Source of the DNA: Planctomycetota bacterium
GTDB taxonomy: Bacteria > Planctomycetota > Phycisphaerae > WQYP01
Assembly (NCBI GenBank): GCA_021800165.1
Contig: JAJYZF010000002.1
Location: forward strand, 45,808-109,807
Length of the DNA: 64,000 bases
Direction: 5' to 3'
This document shows, piece after piece, positions 18,483 to 27,553 of this stretch (position 1 is its first letter; the number at the start of each line of letters is the position of its first letter). A model generated the notes under the pieces. That model had not been told where the DNA came from. It worked only from the letters and a program-made list of their open reading frames with translations, and ran no database searches. A program made the translations under genes and the position numbers.

Positions 18483-19553
18483 ATGAATGCCCTGCGGGTT
18501 GGTTTGGTGGGCTGTGGTGGAATTTCCGCTGCGCATCTGGGTGCCCATCGCGAATATCCGGACCAGTTTCGCTATACCGCGGTGTGCGACCTGGTGGAAG
18601 CGAGTGCCTGCCGCCGGGCCGCGGAACTCGGCCACGTGTCGGTTTATACGGATCCGGCCAAGATGCTGGCGGAAGCAGATATTGAAGCGGTTGATATTTG
18701 TACTGTGCACGACCAACATGCGGCGCTGGCGATCGCGGCCGTGCGGGCAGGCAAACATGTGATAGTGGAAAAGCCCATGGCCTGCTCGCTGGAGGAGTGC
18801 CGCGGCATGATTGCGGCGGCTGAAAAGGCGGGCGTGATCTTGATGGTGGCGCAGATGCAGCGGTATGATCCTGGTTATCAGAAATTGAAGCAAATCATCA
18901 AGTCGGGCGAACTTGGACCGATTCGCGCCATGCGGATGGATGCCATGCAGGATGGGGTGGAGGCGCTGGTGGGAAATTCCTGGCTGCTGGATGGCAAGCG
19001 TGCCGGCGGCGGTGTGGTGATCAGTGTGCTGGTGCATAAAATTGATCTGGCCCGCTATCTTATCGGTGAAGTCGTGCGTGTGACGGCCATTACCCGCCAA
19101 TTGCATCCGATGTTTAAAAATGGGGCGGAAGATTACGCCGCGGCCATTCTGGAATTTGAAAACCGGGCGATCGGTGAACTGTTCGGCACCTATTCCGGCT
19201 TTCGCCAGCCTTACAGCGAGATGTTTATGATTTTCGGCGATCATGGGAGCATCCACGCATTGCCGCCGGTGGGTCAATATGCCGGCCCGGCGTATATGGC
19301 TTCCCGCAAGCGAAGTCCGGCCTTCAAAGAATGGTCTGATCAGTACGGAGGGTTTACACCTGTGGTCGGCGATGCGGGTGCGCTGCCCACGGCAAATTCT
19401 TTCACCAATGAACTTCTGCATTTTGCGGACTGCTGTCGGAGCGGGCGCGAGCCGCTTTCTTCCGGTAAAGATAATCTGGGTACCATGAAAGTGGTCTTGG
19501 GCATTTATGAATCGGCCCGCACGGGTATGCCCGTTGAACTCAAGGAGCTTTAA
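18483..19553 (+). CDS. Gfo/Idh/MocA family oxidoreductase (second copy)
   Basis: This 356-residue protein has AGAGGA upstream. Its Rossmann loop is GLVGCGGISAAH, and VEKPMACS (near 96-103) is the family signature with the catalytic Lys. VISVLVHKIDLARYLIG (near 180) lies in the sugar-binding domain and holds the expected His. It differs greatly from the first copy, so the two probably act on different steps, for instance oxidation and later reduction of the same sugar. It is separated from the following PmoA-like gene by only three bases. Confidence 0.93.
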   Translation: MNALRVGLVGCGGISAAHLGAHREYPDQFRYTAVCDLVEASACRRAAELGHVSVYTDPAKMLAEADIEAVDICTVHDQHAALAIAAVRAGKHVIVEKPMACSLEECRGMIAAAEKAGVILMVAQMQRYDPGYQKLKQIIKSGELGPIRAMRMDAMQDGVEALVGNSWLLDGKRAGGGVVISVLVHKIDLARYLIGEVVRVTAITRQLHPMFKNGAEDYAAAILEFENRAIGELFGTYSGFRQPYSEMFMIFGDHGSIHALPPVGQYAGPAYMASRKRSPAFKEWSDQYGGFTPVVGDAGALPTANSFTNELLHFADCCRSGREPLSSGKDNLGTMKVVLGIYESARTGMPVELKEL

Positions 19554-19556
19554 GCG

Positions 19557-20381
19557 ATGAAATTGCAGATCGGGGATGATCGTGTGGACTTTTACAGCGG
19601 GAGTGTATTGGCCGGTCGCTACAATATCCAGCATTCACTTAAGCCGTTTTTACATCCATTGAACACCCCGGAGGGGCGGAGCGTTTCAATAGCCAGCCCT
19701 CACGATCATCGTCATCATAAGGGCCTCATGTATGCTTTGCGCACCCGGGAGATCAACTTCTGGGAAGAAAGTGCCACCGCCGCCGACGAAGCGGTGGGGC
19801 GGCAGCGCCATGTTGGGTTGAGCGATGTGGTGATGGATGGTGAAGAAGTGGGGTTTGTAGAGAGTCTGGTGTGGGAAGCTGTGGACGGGGGAAAACCGGT
19901 CTTTGAGGAAAACCGCGAACTCCGCGTTGGTCACAATGGCAGCGGGTTTGCCTGGACATGGGGCACCCGCATTACGGTTCGGCGGGAAAGCCGTCTAATC
20001 AAAAGTCAATGGAGTTGGGCCTTACCCGATGGGCGGCGCATTAACTACCATGGGCTTGGTCTGCGGCTGGCGCGGTCGTTTGGCGGCACCGGCGGCCACA
20101 GGCTGGTTTTGGATGGTCGAGAAACCGGCTTTTTGGAGGCGATGGGGCAGATTGCCCGGCGGGTGATGTTTACGGGCACGTTGGATCCGGTGTGGCCGCA
20201 ATGGCCCGCGCCGCAGGCCGCCGTTACTTTCGAGCAGGAACAGCGCAACGGATTGTTTGTGCTGGAATCGCCATTTGCGTTCATGAGCATGGGGCCGAGC
20301 AACTTGGAAGAGATGGATTTATCCGCGGGAGAAGTTGTGAAGGAAACATATCACATCCATGTGGCGGATGTGTTGCCATAG
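19557..20381 (+). CDS. PmoA-like (DUF6807) family protein
   Basis: This 274-residue protein matches the domain labelled PmoA or DUF6807, which is common in planctomycete sugar operons and unrelated in mechanism to particulate methane monooxygenase in the known sense. Visible features are an early PHDHRHHKGL (His-rich, near residue 43-52), NFWEES and a late FVLESPFAFMS-like block with MGPSNLEE. The fold resembles galactose mutarotase-type beta-sandwiches. I infer a carbohydrate-binding or -processing role from that and from its place as last gene of the operon. Confidence 0.82.
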   Translation: MKLQIGDDRVDFYSGSVLAGRYNIQHSLKPFLHPLNTPEGRSVSIASPHDHRHHKGLMYALRTREINFWEESATAADEAVGRQRHVGLSDVVMDGEEVGFVESLVWEAVDGGKPVFEENRELRVGHNGSGFAWTWGTRITVRRESRLIKSQWSWALPDGRRINYHGLGLRLARSFGGTGGHRLVLDGRETGFLEAMGQIARRVMFTGTLDPVWPQWPAPQAAVTFEQEQRNGLFVLESPFAFMSMGPSNLEEMDLSAGEVVKETYHIHVADVLP

Positions 20382-20935
20382 CCGACGGGGAAATGGGGAA
20401 AACATTTTGCGTCCGGATGGACGGCTCTCAAGGCCATTCTAGCTGGCCGGCTGCGCCCGTGGACAGATCAAAAAACGGCAACCAATTATTCTTTTGTGGA
20501 GTGTCGAATGCCCCGAGAACGGGTTGCCCGGCGGAATCAAACACGGGACCACTGACCAAAGCCGCACTGGCCCTGAGTTGCAGTACCTTTTTTGAAGGGG
20601 AACCGCAACGGGCAACCGGTCTGAAGGCGACTACCTGGGACGCAGCGGGATGTTTGGAGGCCATTTCGGCGTAAATTCAGCACAAACTTAGGCGAAGTCG
20701 ACCGTAGAGTGACAAGAGGCCAAGGCCTCCGCGGCAATTCTGAGGCTGGTTCGGCGAGCGTGGCTATCAGCGGCTGTTATCCGCATTTGGTTCCGGGTGG
20801 GCAAATTTGCTGTGGTGGTGAACTTGATTCACCAGCCAGACAGCGCGTGGCGTTGTTCGGTACTGGCAGGATGAAGGAACAGAGAGCACATTGGCAACCG
20901 ACACACGGTTGCCGCGGCTGGAGGGGACCAGCCGG
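20382..20935. other. Intergenic stretch between two convergent units
   Basis: These 554 bases hold no gene I can support. Short open frames on both strands lack ribosome sites and recognisable motifs. No clear terminator with a T-tract is visible between the operon end and the end of the glycosyltransferase gene. Confidence 0.5.
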
Positions 20936-22321
20936 CTACGTGGTGGAATCGGCGGCCAGGGTTTCGGATGCGGTGTTAGCCGAGGACGCGAAGAGGTTGC
21001 GCCCGGCGGGTCTCCAGCGGTTTAACGCGGCGCGGGTCAGCAGCAGGCCGATGGTTCCGAAGGCCAACGCCACGACTAACCCGCCGAGCAGAAAGGATGG
21101 CAAAAATTCATAGCCGAGCATTTCGAAGAATCCGGAAACGGATAGACCGGACCAGCCGGAAACATTCCATGGAACAAAGGTCCCGTGCAAGAGCAGGTGG
21201 CCTGTTTCGATGCTTAGCAAAAGCCAGAATGGCATGGTGGGGGTGATGGAGATTTCTGTTCCCAGCAGCGTGGCGGGCAGATTCAGGTGCAACCGATCGG
21301 CCACCCAAACGGCTATGAGAGTCTGTAAGCCGTAGATGGGCAGCAATCCGATGAGAATACCCACTCCGATGGCGGCGGAAAGCTGGGCATTGGAGGAATT
21401 ATTTTGCAGCATCTGGTAGGCCATTGTTTTCCAGTAGTGGAGGCTCCAATACGTGTGTTTATCGGGGCGGTAGAGGGAATGTGGGGAAGGGCGCTGGATA
21501 AGCCTGACGACCGGCCATGGCATAAGCCTGCGGGTGGTAAGCAATACGTTAAGCCGCACGCCGCGGACGGTATCTCGAAATGGTCGAAAGTGGGAAATAC
21601 GCTCTTGGCCGGCGAAGTAGATGCAGGTGATGGGCACGCTGCGAATATGCACGCCGCCCCAGGCGTGTCGGACGAGGGTTTCGGTTTCAAAATCAAAGCG
21701 AAGGAACCAATGGCGCAACTTCATGGTGTAGTCCAAGGGGTAAACCCGCAGTCCACACTGGCTGTCGGGCACATCCTGGCCGGTTTGCAACCAAAGCCAG
21801 AAACGTGAGAGGTCGCGTCCGCGGATGCTGTTTTTGGGGACCAAGGCCAGGTCCATTTGCCGCTCGCCAATGATCAAATCCCGTGGGAATATGGTGGCGG
21901 CCTGGGTGAGCTTAAGCATGTCGGCAAGAAGGTGCTGGCCATCGGCATCCATCGTAATGGCATGGGTACAGCGGGCAGTGAAGGCGGCTTGGAAGCCGGT
22001 TTCAAGTGCCGCACCTTTGCCGCGATTCTTGGGGTGGGAGAGCACTGCCAGGCGTTGTGCCTGTGGGGCGGAAAGACTGTGCGCCAGGTTATGCAGGGCG
22101 GTGGCGGTGTGATCTGTACTGCCATCGTTGATGACAAATACGCGGGCGGCTGGAAAGCCGGCGAGCACGTCGGCGGTAATTTTGGCCACGGTAGCGGGAT
22201 TGTTATAGACGGGGATGATGACTGCAAAGATCGGCGCGGTTGCCGGGTCCGTGGTGCAAGACTCGCCGGGCCGAACTGCAAGGTCAGGCGGAGAAACTGG
22301 TATGGTGGTATTCAAAACCAT
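20936..22321 (-). CDS. Family 2 glycosyltransferase fused to DUF2062 membrane domain
   Basis: This 461-residue protein has a soluble GT2 domain (residues ~30-250): VIIPVYNN, INDGSTDHT, NRGKGAALETGF and DADGQH (the DxD-type metal site). A C-terminal DUF2062 region (~320-445) has several hydrophobic stretches (AAIGVGILIGLLPIYGLQ and FLLGGLVVALAFGTIGLLL). GT2 enzymes of this type transfer sugars to polyprenyl phosphate or lipids; the acceptor here is unknown. The fusion would tether the transferase to the inner membrane. It is transcribed away from the S55 peptidase gene. Confidence 0.92.
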   Translation of the reverse strand: MVLNTTIPVSPPDLAVRPGESCTTDPATAPIFAVIIPVYNNPATVAKITADVLAGFPAARVFVINDGSTDHTATALHNLAHSLSAPQAQRLAVLSHPKNRGKGAALETGFQAAFTARCTHAITMDADGQHLLADMLKLTQAATIFPRDLIIGERQMDLALVPKNSIRGRDLSRFWLWLQTGQDVPDSQCGLRVYPLDYTMKLRHWFLRFDFETETLVRHAWGGVHIRSVPITCIYFAGQERISHFRPFRDTVRGVRLNVLLTTRRLMPWPVVRLIQRPSPHSLYRPDKHTYWSLHYWKTMAYQMLQNNSSNAQLSAAIGVGILIGLLPIYGLQTLIAVWVADRLHLNLPATLLGTEISITPTMPFWLLLSIETGHLLLHGTFVPWNVSGWSGLSVSGFFEMLGYEFLPSFLLGGLVVALAFGTIGLLLTRAALNRWRPAGRNLFASSANTASETLAADSTT

Positions 22322-22439
22322 CGCAATCTAAAAAAGTCCCGCGGAGTCAAATGTGCATCAAACCTCGCAATGTATTCCTACCCCGGCCATGATAACGAAG
22401 GCAGGCGGATCGCACAAACCGCGTGGTCGGTGCGTATCC

Positions 22440-22468
22440 ATGACAGGTTCCGCGCGGGCCGATATACT
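22440..22468 (+). promoter_or_regulatory. Sigma-70 promoter of the S55 peptidase gene
   Basis: ATGACA (22440-22445), a 17-base spacer and TATACT (22463-22468) match consensus at five of six positions each. The predicted leader is about 70 bases. Confidence 0.6.
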
Positions 22469-22545
22469 TTGGGCCGGTTGCGGAGGGAAATATGAAGCAG
22501 CGGCGCGCTGGCGATTGAAAAGTTCGTGGTGCTTAGGGTGTTGGC

Positions 22546-24606
22546 ATGATGTTTAAAAGGTTTGGCGTTTTGATGGGAGCGGGGGCGCTGTTGTTGTTAG
22601 CCCGTGGCTGGACCGAGGCGGCGGTAGCACCGGCGGCGGCAAAATCCGCGGTGGTTCGTGGCCAGGCTAAGCGAGAGCACGCCAACAAATGGTTTAATCC
22701 GGATCCAAAGCTGTACCTGTTTGAAAATAAACTTAAGCCGGGCATGGTGGGATACGGGTTAACGGTGATGCACGGCGCGCAGATTCAAAAATTTCAGGTG
22801 CGGATTCTGGATGTTATTAAAAATTTCGGTCCATCCATGAATGTGATCTTGGTGAAGTGTTGGGGGCTGGGGTTACGGAAAAGCGGCATCATTGAGGGGA
22901 TGAGCGGTTCACCGGTATACATTGACGGCAAGTTGATTGGCGCGATTGCGTATGGATGGGGTTTTTCCAAAGAGCCGATTGGCGGGGTTCAGCCGATTCG
23001 GCAGATGTTGCGGATACCGGTACCCAAGCTTGGGGGCGGTCGGCAAGGGGCGATGGGTTGGTCTGGTGGTTCGGGATATGTGCGCGGATTGGGTTGGAAT
23101 TATGCCATCACGCACGGTTGGGCGGGATGGGGGCCGCTGGCGGCGCATCTGCTGGTGGTGCAGGGGGGGCACGCTGGGCCAATGAGGAGGGGCTTGGGCG
23201 TTTTTGGTCGCAGCGGCTTGGTTCCGCTAGCATCGCCATTGATGGTCAGCGGTGCCTCGGGCACCCTGCTGCGGTATTTGCGAGGGGAATTCCGGGGTAC
23301 CTCGTTGGTTGCGATGGCGGCGGGTGCCGCGGGGCGGCGGGGCGGCAGGCACGCCACACTGTTGGGGGGCATGAGAGAACTCAAGCCGGGGGCGTTAAGA
23401 CTGCGCCCCGGTGCGGCGATCGGCGTTCCGCTGCTAAGCGGCGATGCGGACATGGGGGCCATCGGTACGGTTACGGCGGTGGTGGGCCGGCGGGTATACG
23501 CTTTTGGGCATCGCTTTTTTGCCCAGGGGCTGACCCACCTACCGATTTCCACAGCCTATATTTATACCATTTTACCGAGCGTGCGTACTTCGTTTAAGAT
23601 TGGTTCCACGGATCGAGTGCAGGGGCGGCTGGTGATGGATCAGGCAACAGGCATTGTGGGAGAACTGGGCCGACCTATCCGGCAGGTACCCATTACGGTG
23701 CGGATGGCCAACGCCTCGGGCACGCTGGATAAAACCTTCCATTACAAGCTGTATCCGAATGTCAATGCCACGGTAGGTTCCTTGGGCGCTGCGATTCTGG
23801 CGAGCATGGTGGCCCATCAGAAACCCAAAGGGCTTTTTACGCTGCATGTGGCGGGCCGGTTCAATTTTAACGGGGCGGCCATTCCCTTTGATGACGAAAT
23901 AACCAACAGCCATTATACCACCAAAGGATTTATGACCCGGCTGCTTTTGCCAGTGGGTCTGCTGATCAACAATCCATTTCATAAGCTGGTGCTGACGAGT
24001 GCGAATGTGCATATCTTTCTGGATCCGGTGGATCGCAGCGCCGCGATTACAGGTGTAACGGTGCAGCGCCGGGTGGTGGCGCAGGGGGACACGGTGGTGG
24101 CGCGAGTGCAACTGCTGAACTTTAACGGTACGCCGCGTGTGGTGCGGCTGAGGCTCAAGGTACCTGTGAATATCCCCAATGGTCAGTATCACCTGGTGGT
24201 AGGGTCTGCGCGGGCGGTATTGCAACAGGCATTTGACTATTATCCGCAGCGTTTTGCGCCGGACAATCTGGCGACGCTGATTCGGGCGGTCCGGCGTATT
24301 TTGGCGTATAAGGACAATCGTCTTTATGCGCGGCTTATTCTCAATGCCAGTGGTATTGCCATGGGCACACGGGAATATCCGGGCCTGCCGGCAAGTCGCA
24401 GTGCCCTGATCGCCCAGATGAATCCGGCCCAGACGGTACCGCTGTATCAAGATGTAACGGCAGAGGTGCCGGCGGGGGCGGTTGTGGCGCAGGGTGGGGC
24501 CAGCTTTACGATTGTTGTGCGGCACCATGCGGATGAACGTTTTGTGGGCGGTGCCCATTTGGCACCTGGCGCTGCCCGGTTGCCGATGCGGCCGGTTCCG
24601 GGCTAA
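22546..24606 (+). CDS. SpoIVB-type S55 peptidase domain protein, secreted
   Basis: This 686-residue protein has a signal-like N-terminus (GVLMGAGALLLLARGWTEAA). The S55 domain is shown by KLKPGMVGYGLTV (63-74), IIEGMSGSPVYIDGK (115-129) with the Ser of the S55 nucleophile motif, and VYAFGHRFF (near 320), which supplies the His. In sporulating Firmicutes this family cleaves SpoIVFA; in planctomycetes homologues occur without sporulation. The ~330 residues after the domain look like beta-type modules. It probably acts in the periplasm. The next gene (secreted propeller) is 86 bases downstream and is likely co-transcribed. Confidence 0.87.
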   Translation: MMFKRFGVLMGAGALLLLARGWTEAAVAPAAAKSAVVRGQAKREHANKWFNPDPKLYLFENKLKPGMVGYGLTVMHGAQIQKFQVRILDVIKNFGPSMNVILVKCWGLGLRKSGIIEGMSGSPVYIDGKLIGAIAYGWGFSKEPIGGVQPIRQMLRIPVPKLGGGRQGAMGWSGGSGYVRGLGWNYAITHGWAGWGPLAAHLLVVQGGHAGPMRRGLGVFGRSGLVPLASPLMVSGASGTLLRYLRGEFRGTSLVAMAAGAAGRRGGRHATLLGGMRELKPGALRLRPGAAIGVPLLSGDADMGAIGTVTAVVGRRVYAFGHRFFAQGLTHLPISTAYIYTILPSVRTSFKIGSTDRVQGRLVMDQATGIVGELGRPIRQVPITVRMANASGTLDKTFHYKLYPNVNATVGSLGAAILASMVAHQKPKGLFTLHVAGRFNFNGAAIPFDDEITNSHYTTKGFMTRLLLPVGLLINNPFHKLVLTSANVHIFLDPVDRSAAITGVTVQRRVVAQGDTVVARVQLLNFNGTPRVVRLRLKVPVNIPNGQYHLVVGSARAVLQQAFDYYPQRFAPDNLATLIRAVRRILAYKDNRLYARLILNASGIAMGTREYPGLPASRSALIAQMNPAQTVPLYQDVTAEVPAGAVVAQGGASFTIVVRHHADERFVGGAHLAPGAARLPMRPVPG

Positions 24607-24692
24607 ATTGCCGGTCGGGCGTAGGCAGCGGGCGGGACAGGTGCGCGGTATTGGTCGGGCTTTTAAGGCAAGAACGGATATACGGAGATCCA

Positions 24693-26888
24693 ATGAAAAG
24701 CAGGAAGATTGGTCCATGGTTGGTATTCATCGCCGGGGTCTTGTGGTTGCAATCGGCGGTGTGGGCGGTGCATCCGGTGACGTGGCGGTTTAACAGTGAA
24801 AAGGCGTATTCCACCGGCAAGTTTACGGCCACGGAAGTAAACAACTACGGACAACTTTTTCTGGGGCGTACCGCGGTGAAGCTGGTGAAAAAGCCAGCCT
24901 TTGGTTTTGTCAATGCCATGGTTCAAACCAAAAATGGAGATATTTTTTGGGGCACCACAGCCCCGGGTAAGGTTTGGGTATGGGCGGCGGGCAAAGCCCA
25001 GCCGTACTACAGTGTGCCGGGGACTGACCGGCAGGTGTTGTCGCTGGCGGTCGGGAAGCGGGGCCATGTGCTGGCGGGAATTTCCGGCCAGGGGCCGGCG
25101 AAGCTGGTGCGGCTGACGCAAAACGCGGGTGGAAAAGTTGTGGCGCAGAGCCTGTTTCATCGGGTGGGCGTCAAATATATCTGGGCCATTCATGTCAATA
25201 CCGATGGAAGCATGTATCTGGCGACCGGTCCGACCGGTGAGCTCTGGAAGATCAGCCGGGCCGGTAAGGCGTCTTTGGTGTTGAAAACCGGGACGAAGAA
25301 TATATTGGCGATGGTCCAGGCAGCGCACCAGAACCTGGTGGTGGGAACCGATTCTCCAGGGTTGGTGATTCGGGTAAACGAAAGGACGGGTAAACCTTTT
25401 GTGCTGCTATCGGCGGGTGCTGCGGAAATTGATGCGTTGGCGGTGGACCCATCGGGCGACATTTTTGCGGCCACGGCTTCACCCCTGCTGGCGCGGATAG
25501 GGGCGGCGGTGCTGAGCATGCAAGCTGATCTGGCGGGTATGGGACGCCCGGCTCTGGTACATGGGGGCAAGGTGCTCGATGCCGGGCTGCACAAAGGCAA
25601 GGGCCATGTTGCACCCAAGCCGGCCAAAGCGCGGATGGGCCGTTTGCCCCCTCGATCGCATCCACTGCCTCTGCCGTTTCCTTCGGTGGGGAATGTCAAG
25701 AGTAATGTGGTATATCAGATCACACCAACGGGGCGAGCGAGTATTTTGCTGCATGTGCCGGATATGATTTTGTCCATGGTGTATCAGGATGGGAAACTGC
25801 TGCTGGGGCTGGGCGGCCATGGCCGGCTGTTGCAATACGACCCCTTCACGCAAACGGAAACGCTGGTGACGCGGTTAACGCAGATGGATATTCTTTCGTT
25901 GCTGGCGGGGCGGCACGGCGGGTTGTACTTGGGAACCGCCAATGGGGGGCAGGTGCTGCGATTGTCGGGAAGGGCCGCAGCCAGCGGTACGTATGTGAGC
26001 CGAGTGCTGGATGCGAAACTGCCCGCCAACTGGGGGGTGGCGCACTTGCAGGCGGCAATGCCCGTGGGAACGCGTGTGACCATTCGCACGCGCAGCGGCA
26101 ATGTGAAAAATGTTAAGACGTTGGGACGGTTCTGGAGCGCGTGGTCGGCGGCAATGCCGGCCAATACATGGAGGAAGATGTCCAGCCCCGCGGCGCGGTA
26201 TCTGCAGTTCAAAATTCATCTCATGGCCAACAAGGCCGGTCAATCGCCGGTGGTTGATGCCGCCGGGCTGGTGTATCAGCAGATCACGGTTCCACCGCAA
26301 ATTAACTCGGTCATGGCAGTACCGGTGGCGGGCGATTCGCATCTGGTCAAAATTAAATGGTCGGCCACGGATGCCAATGGAGATAGCTTGCAGTATCGCC
26401 TGGAGTACAGGCAAAAAGGGATCCCGGTATGGATTGGTCTGGTGAAGCATCTGACGGATACGGATTATTTGTTTAAAACCAACTCTGTGCCCAGCGGCAA
26501 GTACCGTGTAAAGGTGATTGCCAGCAATGCCGCCGACAACAGCCCGCAGGAGACTTTTGAGGTGGCTCGGGAAACACGTTATTTTGTGGTTGAAAATGCG
26601 CCGCCGGTGATCAGCGGGCTCAAGGCGAAAGTGTTGCCGGATCAACGCGTGGTAGTGACGGGCTTTGTGCATAGTCGGCGAGTACCCGTTGTGGCGGTGG
26701 CCTTTCAGGTGGATTCCGGTAAGTACTGGCAACCGGCGGCGGCTTCGGATAAGATATTTGACGCGCCGCTGGAAGGTTTTTCCGCCCGGACCGGAAAACT
26801 GGCCGCGGGGCCGCATCGGATTACCATTCGGGCGGTCGATGCCAAGGGCAACAAGACTTATAAATCGGTGATGGTAACGGTCCATTAA
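24693..26888 (+). CDS. Secreted propeller / fibronectin III-like repeat protein
   Basis: The protein has 731 residues from ATG 24693 (GGAG five to six bases upstream); an upstream start would delay the signal peptide. The N-terminus is a signal peptide (GPWLVFIAGVLWLQSAVWA). The first ~450 residues are repeated strands of the form NGDIFWGTTAPGKVWVW, TDGSMYLATGPTGELWKI and SGDIFAATASP, resembling blades of an NHL/PQQ-type beta propeller. The C-terminal ~200 residues fit fibronectin III-like sandwiches (VKIKWSATDANGDSLQYRLEY and KYRVKVIASNAADN). It is probably periplasmic or surface-bound and may be a partner of the S55 peptidase; that is inferred from proximity. Confidence 0.8.
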   Translation: MKSRKIGPWLVFIAGVLWLQSAVWAVHPVTWRFNSEKAYSTGKFTATEVNNYGQLFLGRTAVKLVKKPAFGFVNAMVQTKNGDIFWGTTAPGKVWVWAAGKAQPYYSVPGTDRQVLSLAVGKRGHVLAGISGQGPAKLVRLTQNAGGKVVAQSLFHRVGVKYIWAIHVNTDGSMYLATGPTGELWKISRAGKASLVLKTGTKNILAMVQAAHQNLVVGTDSPGLVIRVNERTGKPFVLLSAGAAEIDALAVDPSGDIFAATASPLLARIGAAVLSMQADLAGMGRPALVHGGKVLDAGLHKGKGHVAPKPAKARMGRLPPRSHPLPLPFPSVGNVKSNVVYQITPTGRASILLHVPDMILSMVYQDGKLLLGLGGHGRLLQYDPFTQTETLVTRLTQMDILSLLAGRHGGLYLGTANGGQVLRLSGRAAASGTYVSRVLDAKLPANWGVAHLQAAMPVGTRVTIRTRSGNVKNVKTLGRFWSAWSAAMPANTWRKMSSPAARYLQFKIHLMANKAGQSPVVDAAGLVYQQITVPPQINSVMAVPVAGDSHLVKIKWSATDANGDSLQYRLEYRQKGIPVWIGLVKHLTDTDYLFKTNSVPSGKYRVKVIASNAADNSPQETFEVARETRYFVVENAPPVISGLKAKVLPDQRVVVTGFVHSRRVPVVAVAFQVDSGKYWQPAAASDKIFDAPLEGFSARTGKLAAGPHRITIRAVDAKGNKTYKSVMVTVH

Positions 26889-26919
26889 GGCGGAACCAAC
26901 ACTCTGCTGGAGAATAAGC

Positions 26920-27054
26920 GTGCATTACCCCCATAAGATCAGCAATCGCAAACGGGCCAGAAACATTGGTTTTAGGGCCAGAATGAAGACCAAAAAAGGC
27001 CGGCAGATGATGAATCGTAAACGCGCGGTGGGTCGATCAGTCAACGTGGTCTAA
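26920..27054 (+). CDS. rpmH: Large ribosomal subunit protein bL34
   Basis: A 44-residue gene with a GTG start and GGAG seven bases upstream was read directly from the sequence. It translates to MHYPHKISNRKRARNIGF, then RARMKTKKGRQMMNRKRAVG, RSVNVV. This matches bL34, including the diagnostic GFRARM and the basic RKRA block. The protein is part of the 50S subunit near the exit tunnel. It lies 31 bases after the secreted propeller gene, so it may be read from that operon. The usual partners rnpA and yidC do not follow; the next gene is on the opposite strand. Confidence 0.93.
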   Translation: MHYPHKISNRKRARNIGFRARMKTKKGRQMMNRKRAVGRSVNVV

Positions 27055-27166
27055 GCGGGAGGGCCTGCTCCCCCGGAGCCTGATAGATTGTTAGATGGTG
27101 AACATCTGCGGCTGTTGCACAGCCGTGCGGAGGAACAGATCCCGGCAGCGGTTTAATGAATGCCGG

Positions 27167-27517
27167 TCAGCCCGGCATTCCGACCAGCAGCAAAGTGCCA
27201 AAGGCCAGCGAAATCACCAGCAAAATAATGATGGCCCAGAGCGGTAAGGATTTCTTGGCATTGGTCTCCAAATCGGTCGGTTGGACAGGGCCATGGAGTT
27301 CCTTCCACTTTTCCCATGCTGCCAAAGCCCAGATCAAGGCGCTGCCGAAAAGCAAAACCATGCCGACATTGCGAATGATCGGAGGGAAAGGAACCAAGGC
27401 CAGAATATGAGACGACCACAAGTTATTCAGTGACATCATGTTCATTGACCACATTTCACCGGTTAGCGCGACCGTTTTTGAGGAGGGTATTGTCGCATGT
27501 GCGGTGGTGTTTGTCAC
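27167..27517 (-). CDS. Small membrane protein of unknown function
   Basis: This 116-residue protein (GTG start; a shorter version from ATG 27451 is also possible) has two hydrophobic spans near residues 50-67 (VGMVLLFGSALIWALAAW) and 92-112 (LPLWAIIILLVISLAFGTLLL), separated by a short charged loop. It has no recognised domain. It lies 36 bases after the VWA-domain gene on the same strand and is probably co-transcribed with it. No clear ribosome site is seen, so the start is uncertain. Confidence 0.6.
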   Translation of the reverse strand: MTNTTAHATIPSSKTVALTGEMWSMNMMSLNNLWSSHILALVPFPPIIRNVGMVLLFGSALIWALAAWEKWKELHGPVQPTDLETNAKKSLPLWAIIILLVISLAFGTLLLVGMPG

Positions 27518-27553
27518 CGGTGCTGTGGCCCAGAGTTCCGCAATAGCGCGTTT

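Noticed and set aside
18468..19634. 388-codon frame antisense to the second Gfo/Idh gene
   Set aside because: It is the shadow of a clearly coding gene; its translation is rich in His and lacks any motif.
20428..20664. 78-codon minus-strand frame in the gap after the PmoA-like gene
   Set aside because: No ribosome site, homologue or domain; probably chance.
23572..24717. 381-codon frame antisense to the S55 gene
   Set aside because: Shadow of the coding strand; very high Arg/His content and no domain.
25875..26885. 336-codon frame antisense to the secreted propeller gene
   Set aside because: Shadow frame rich in Arg and His, without motif or ribosome site.
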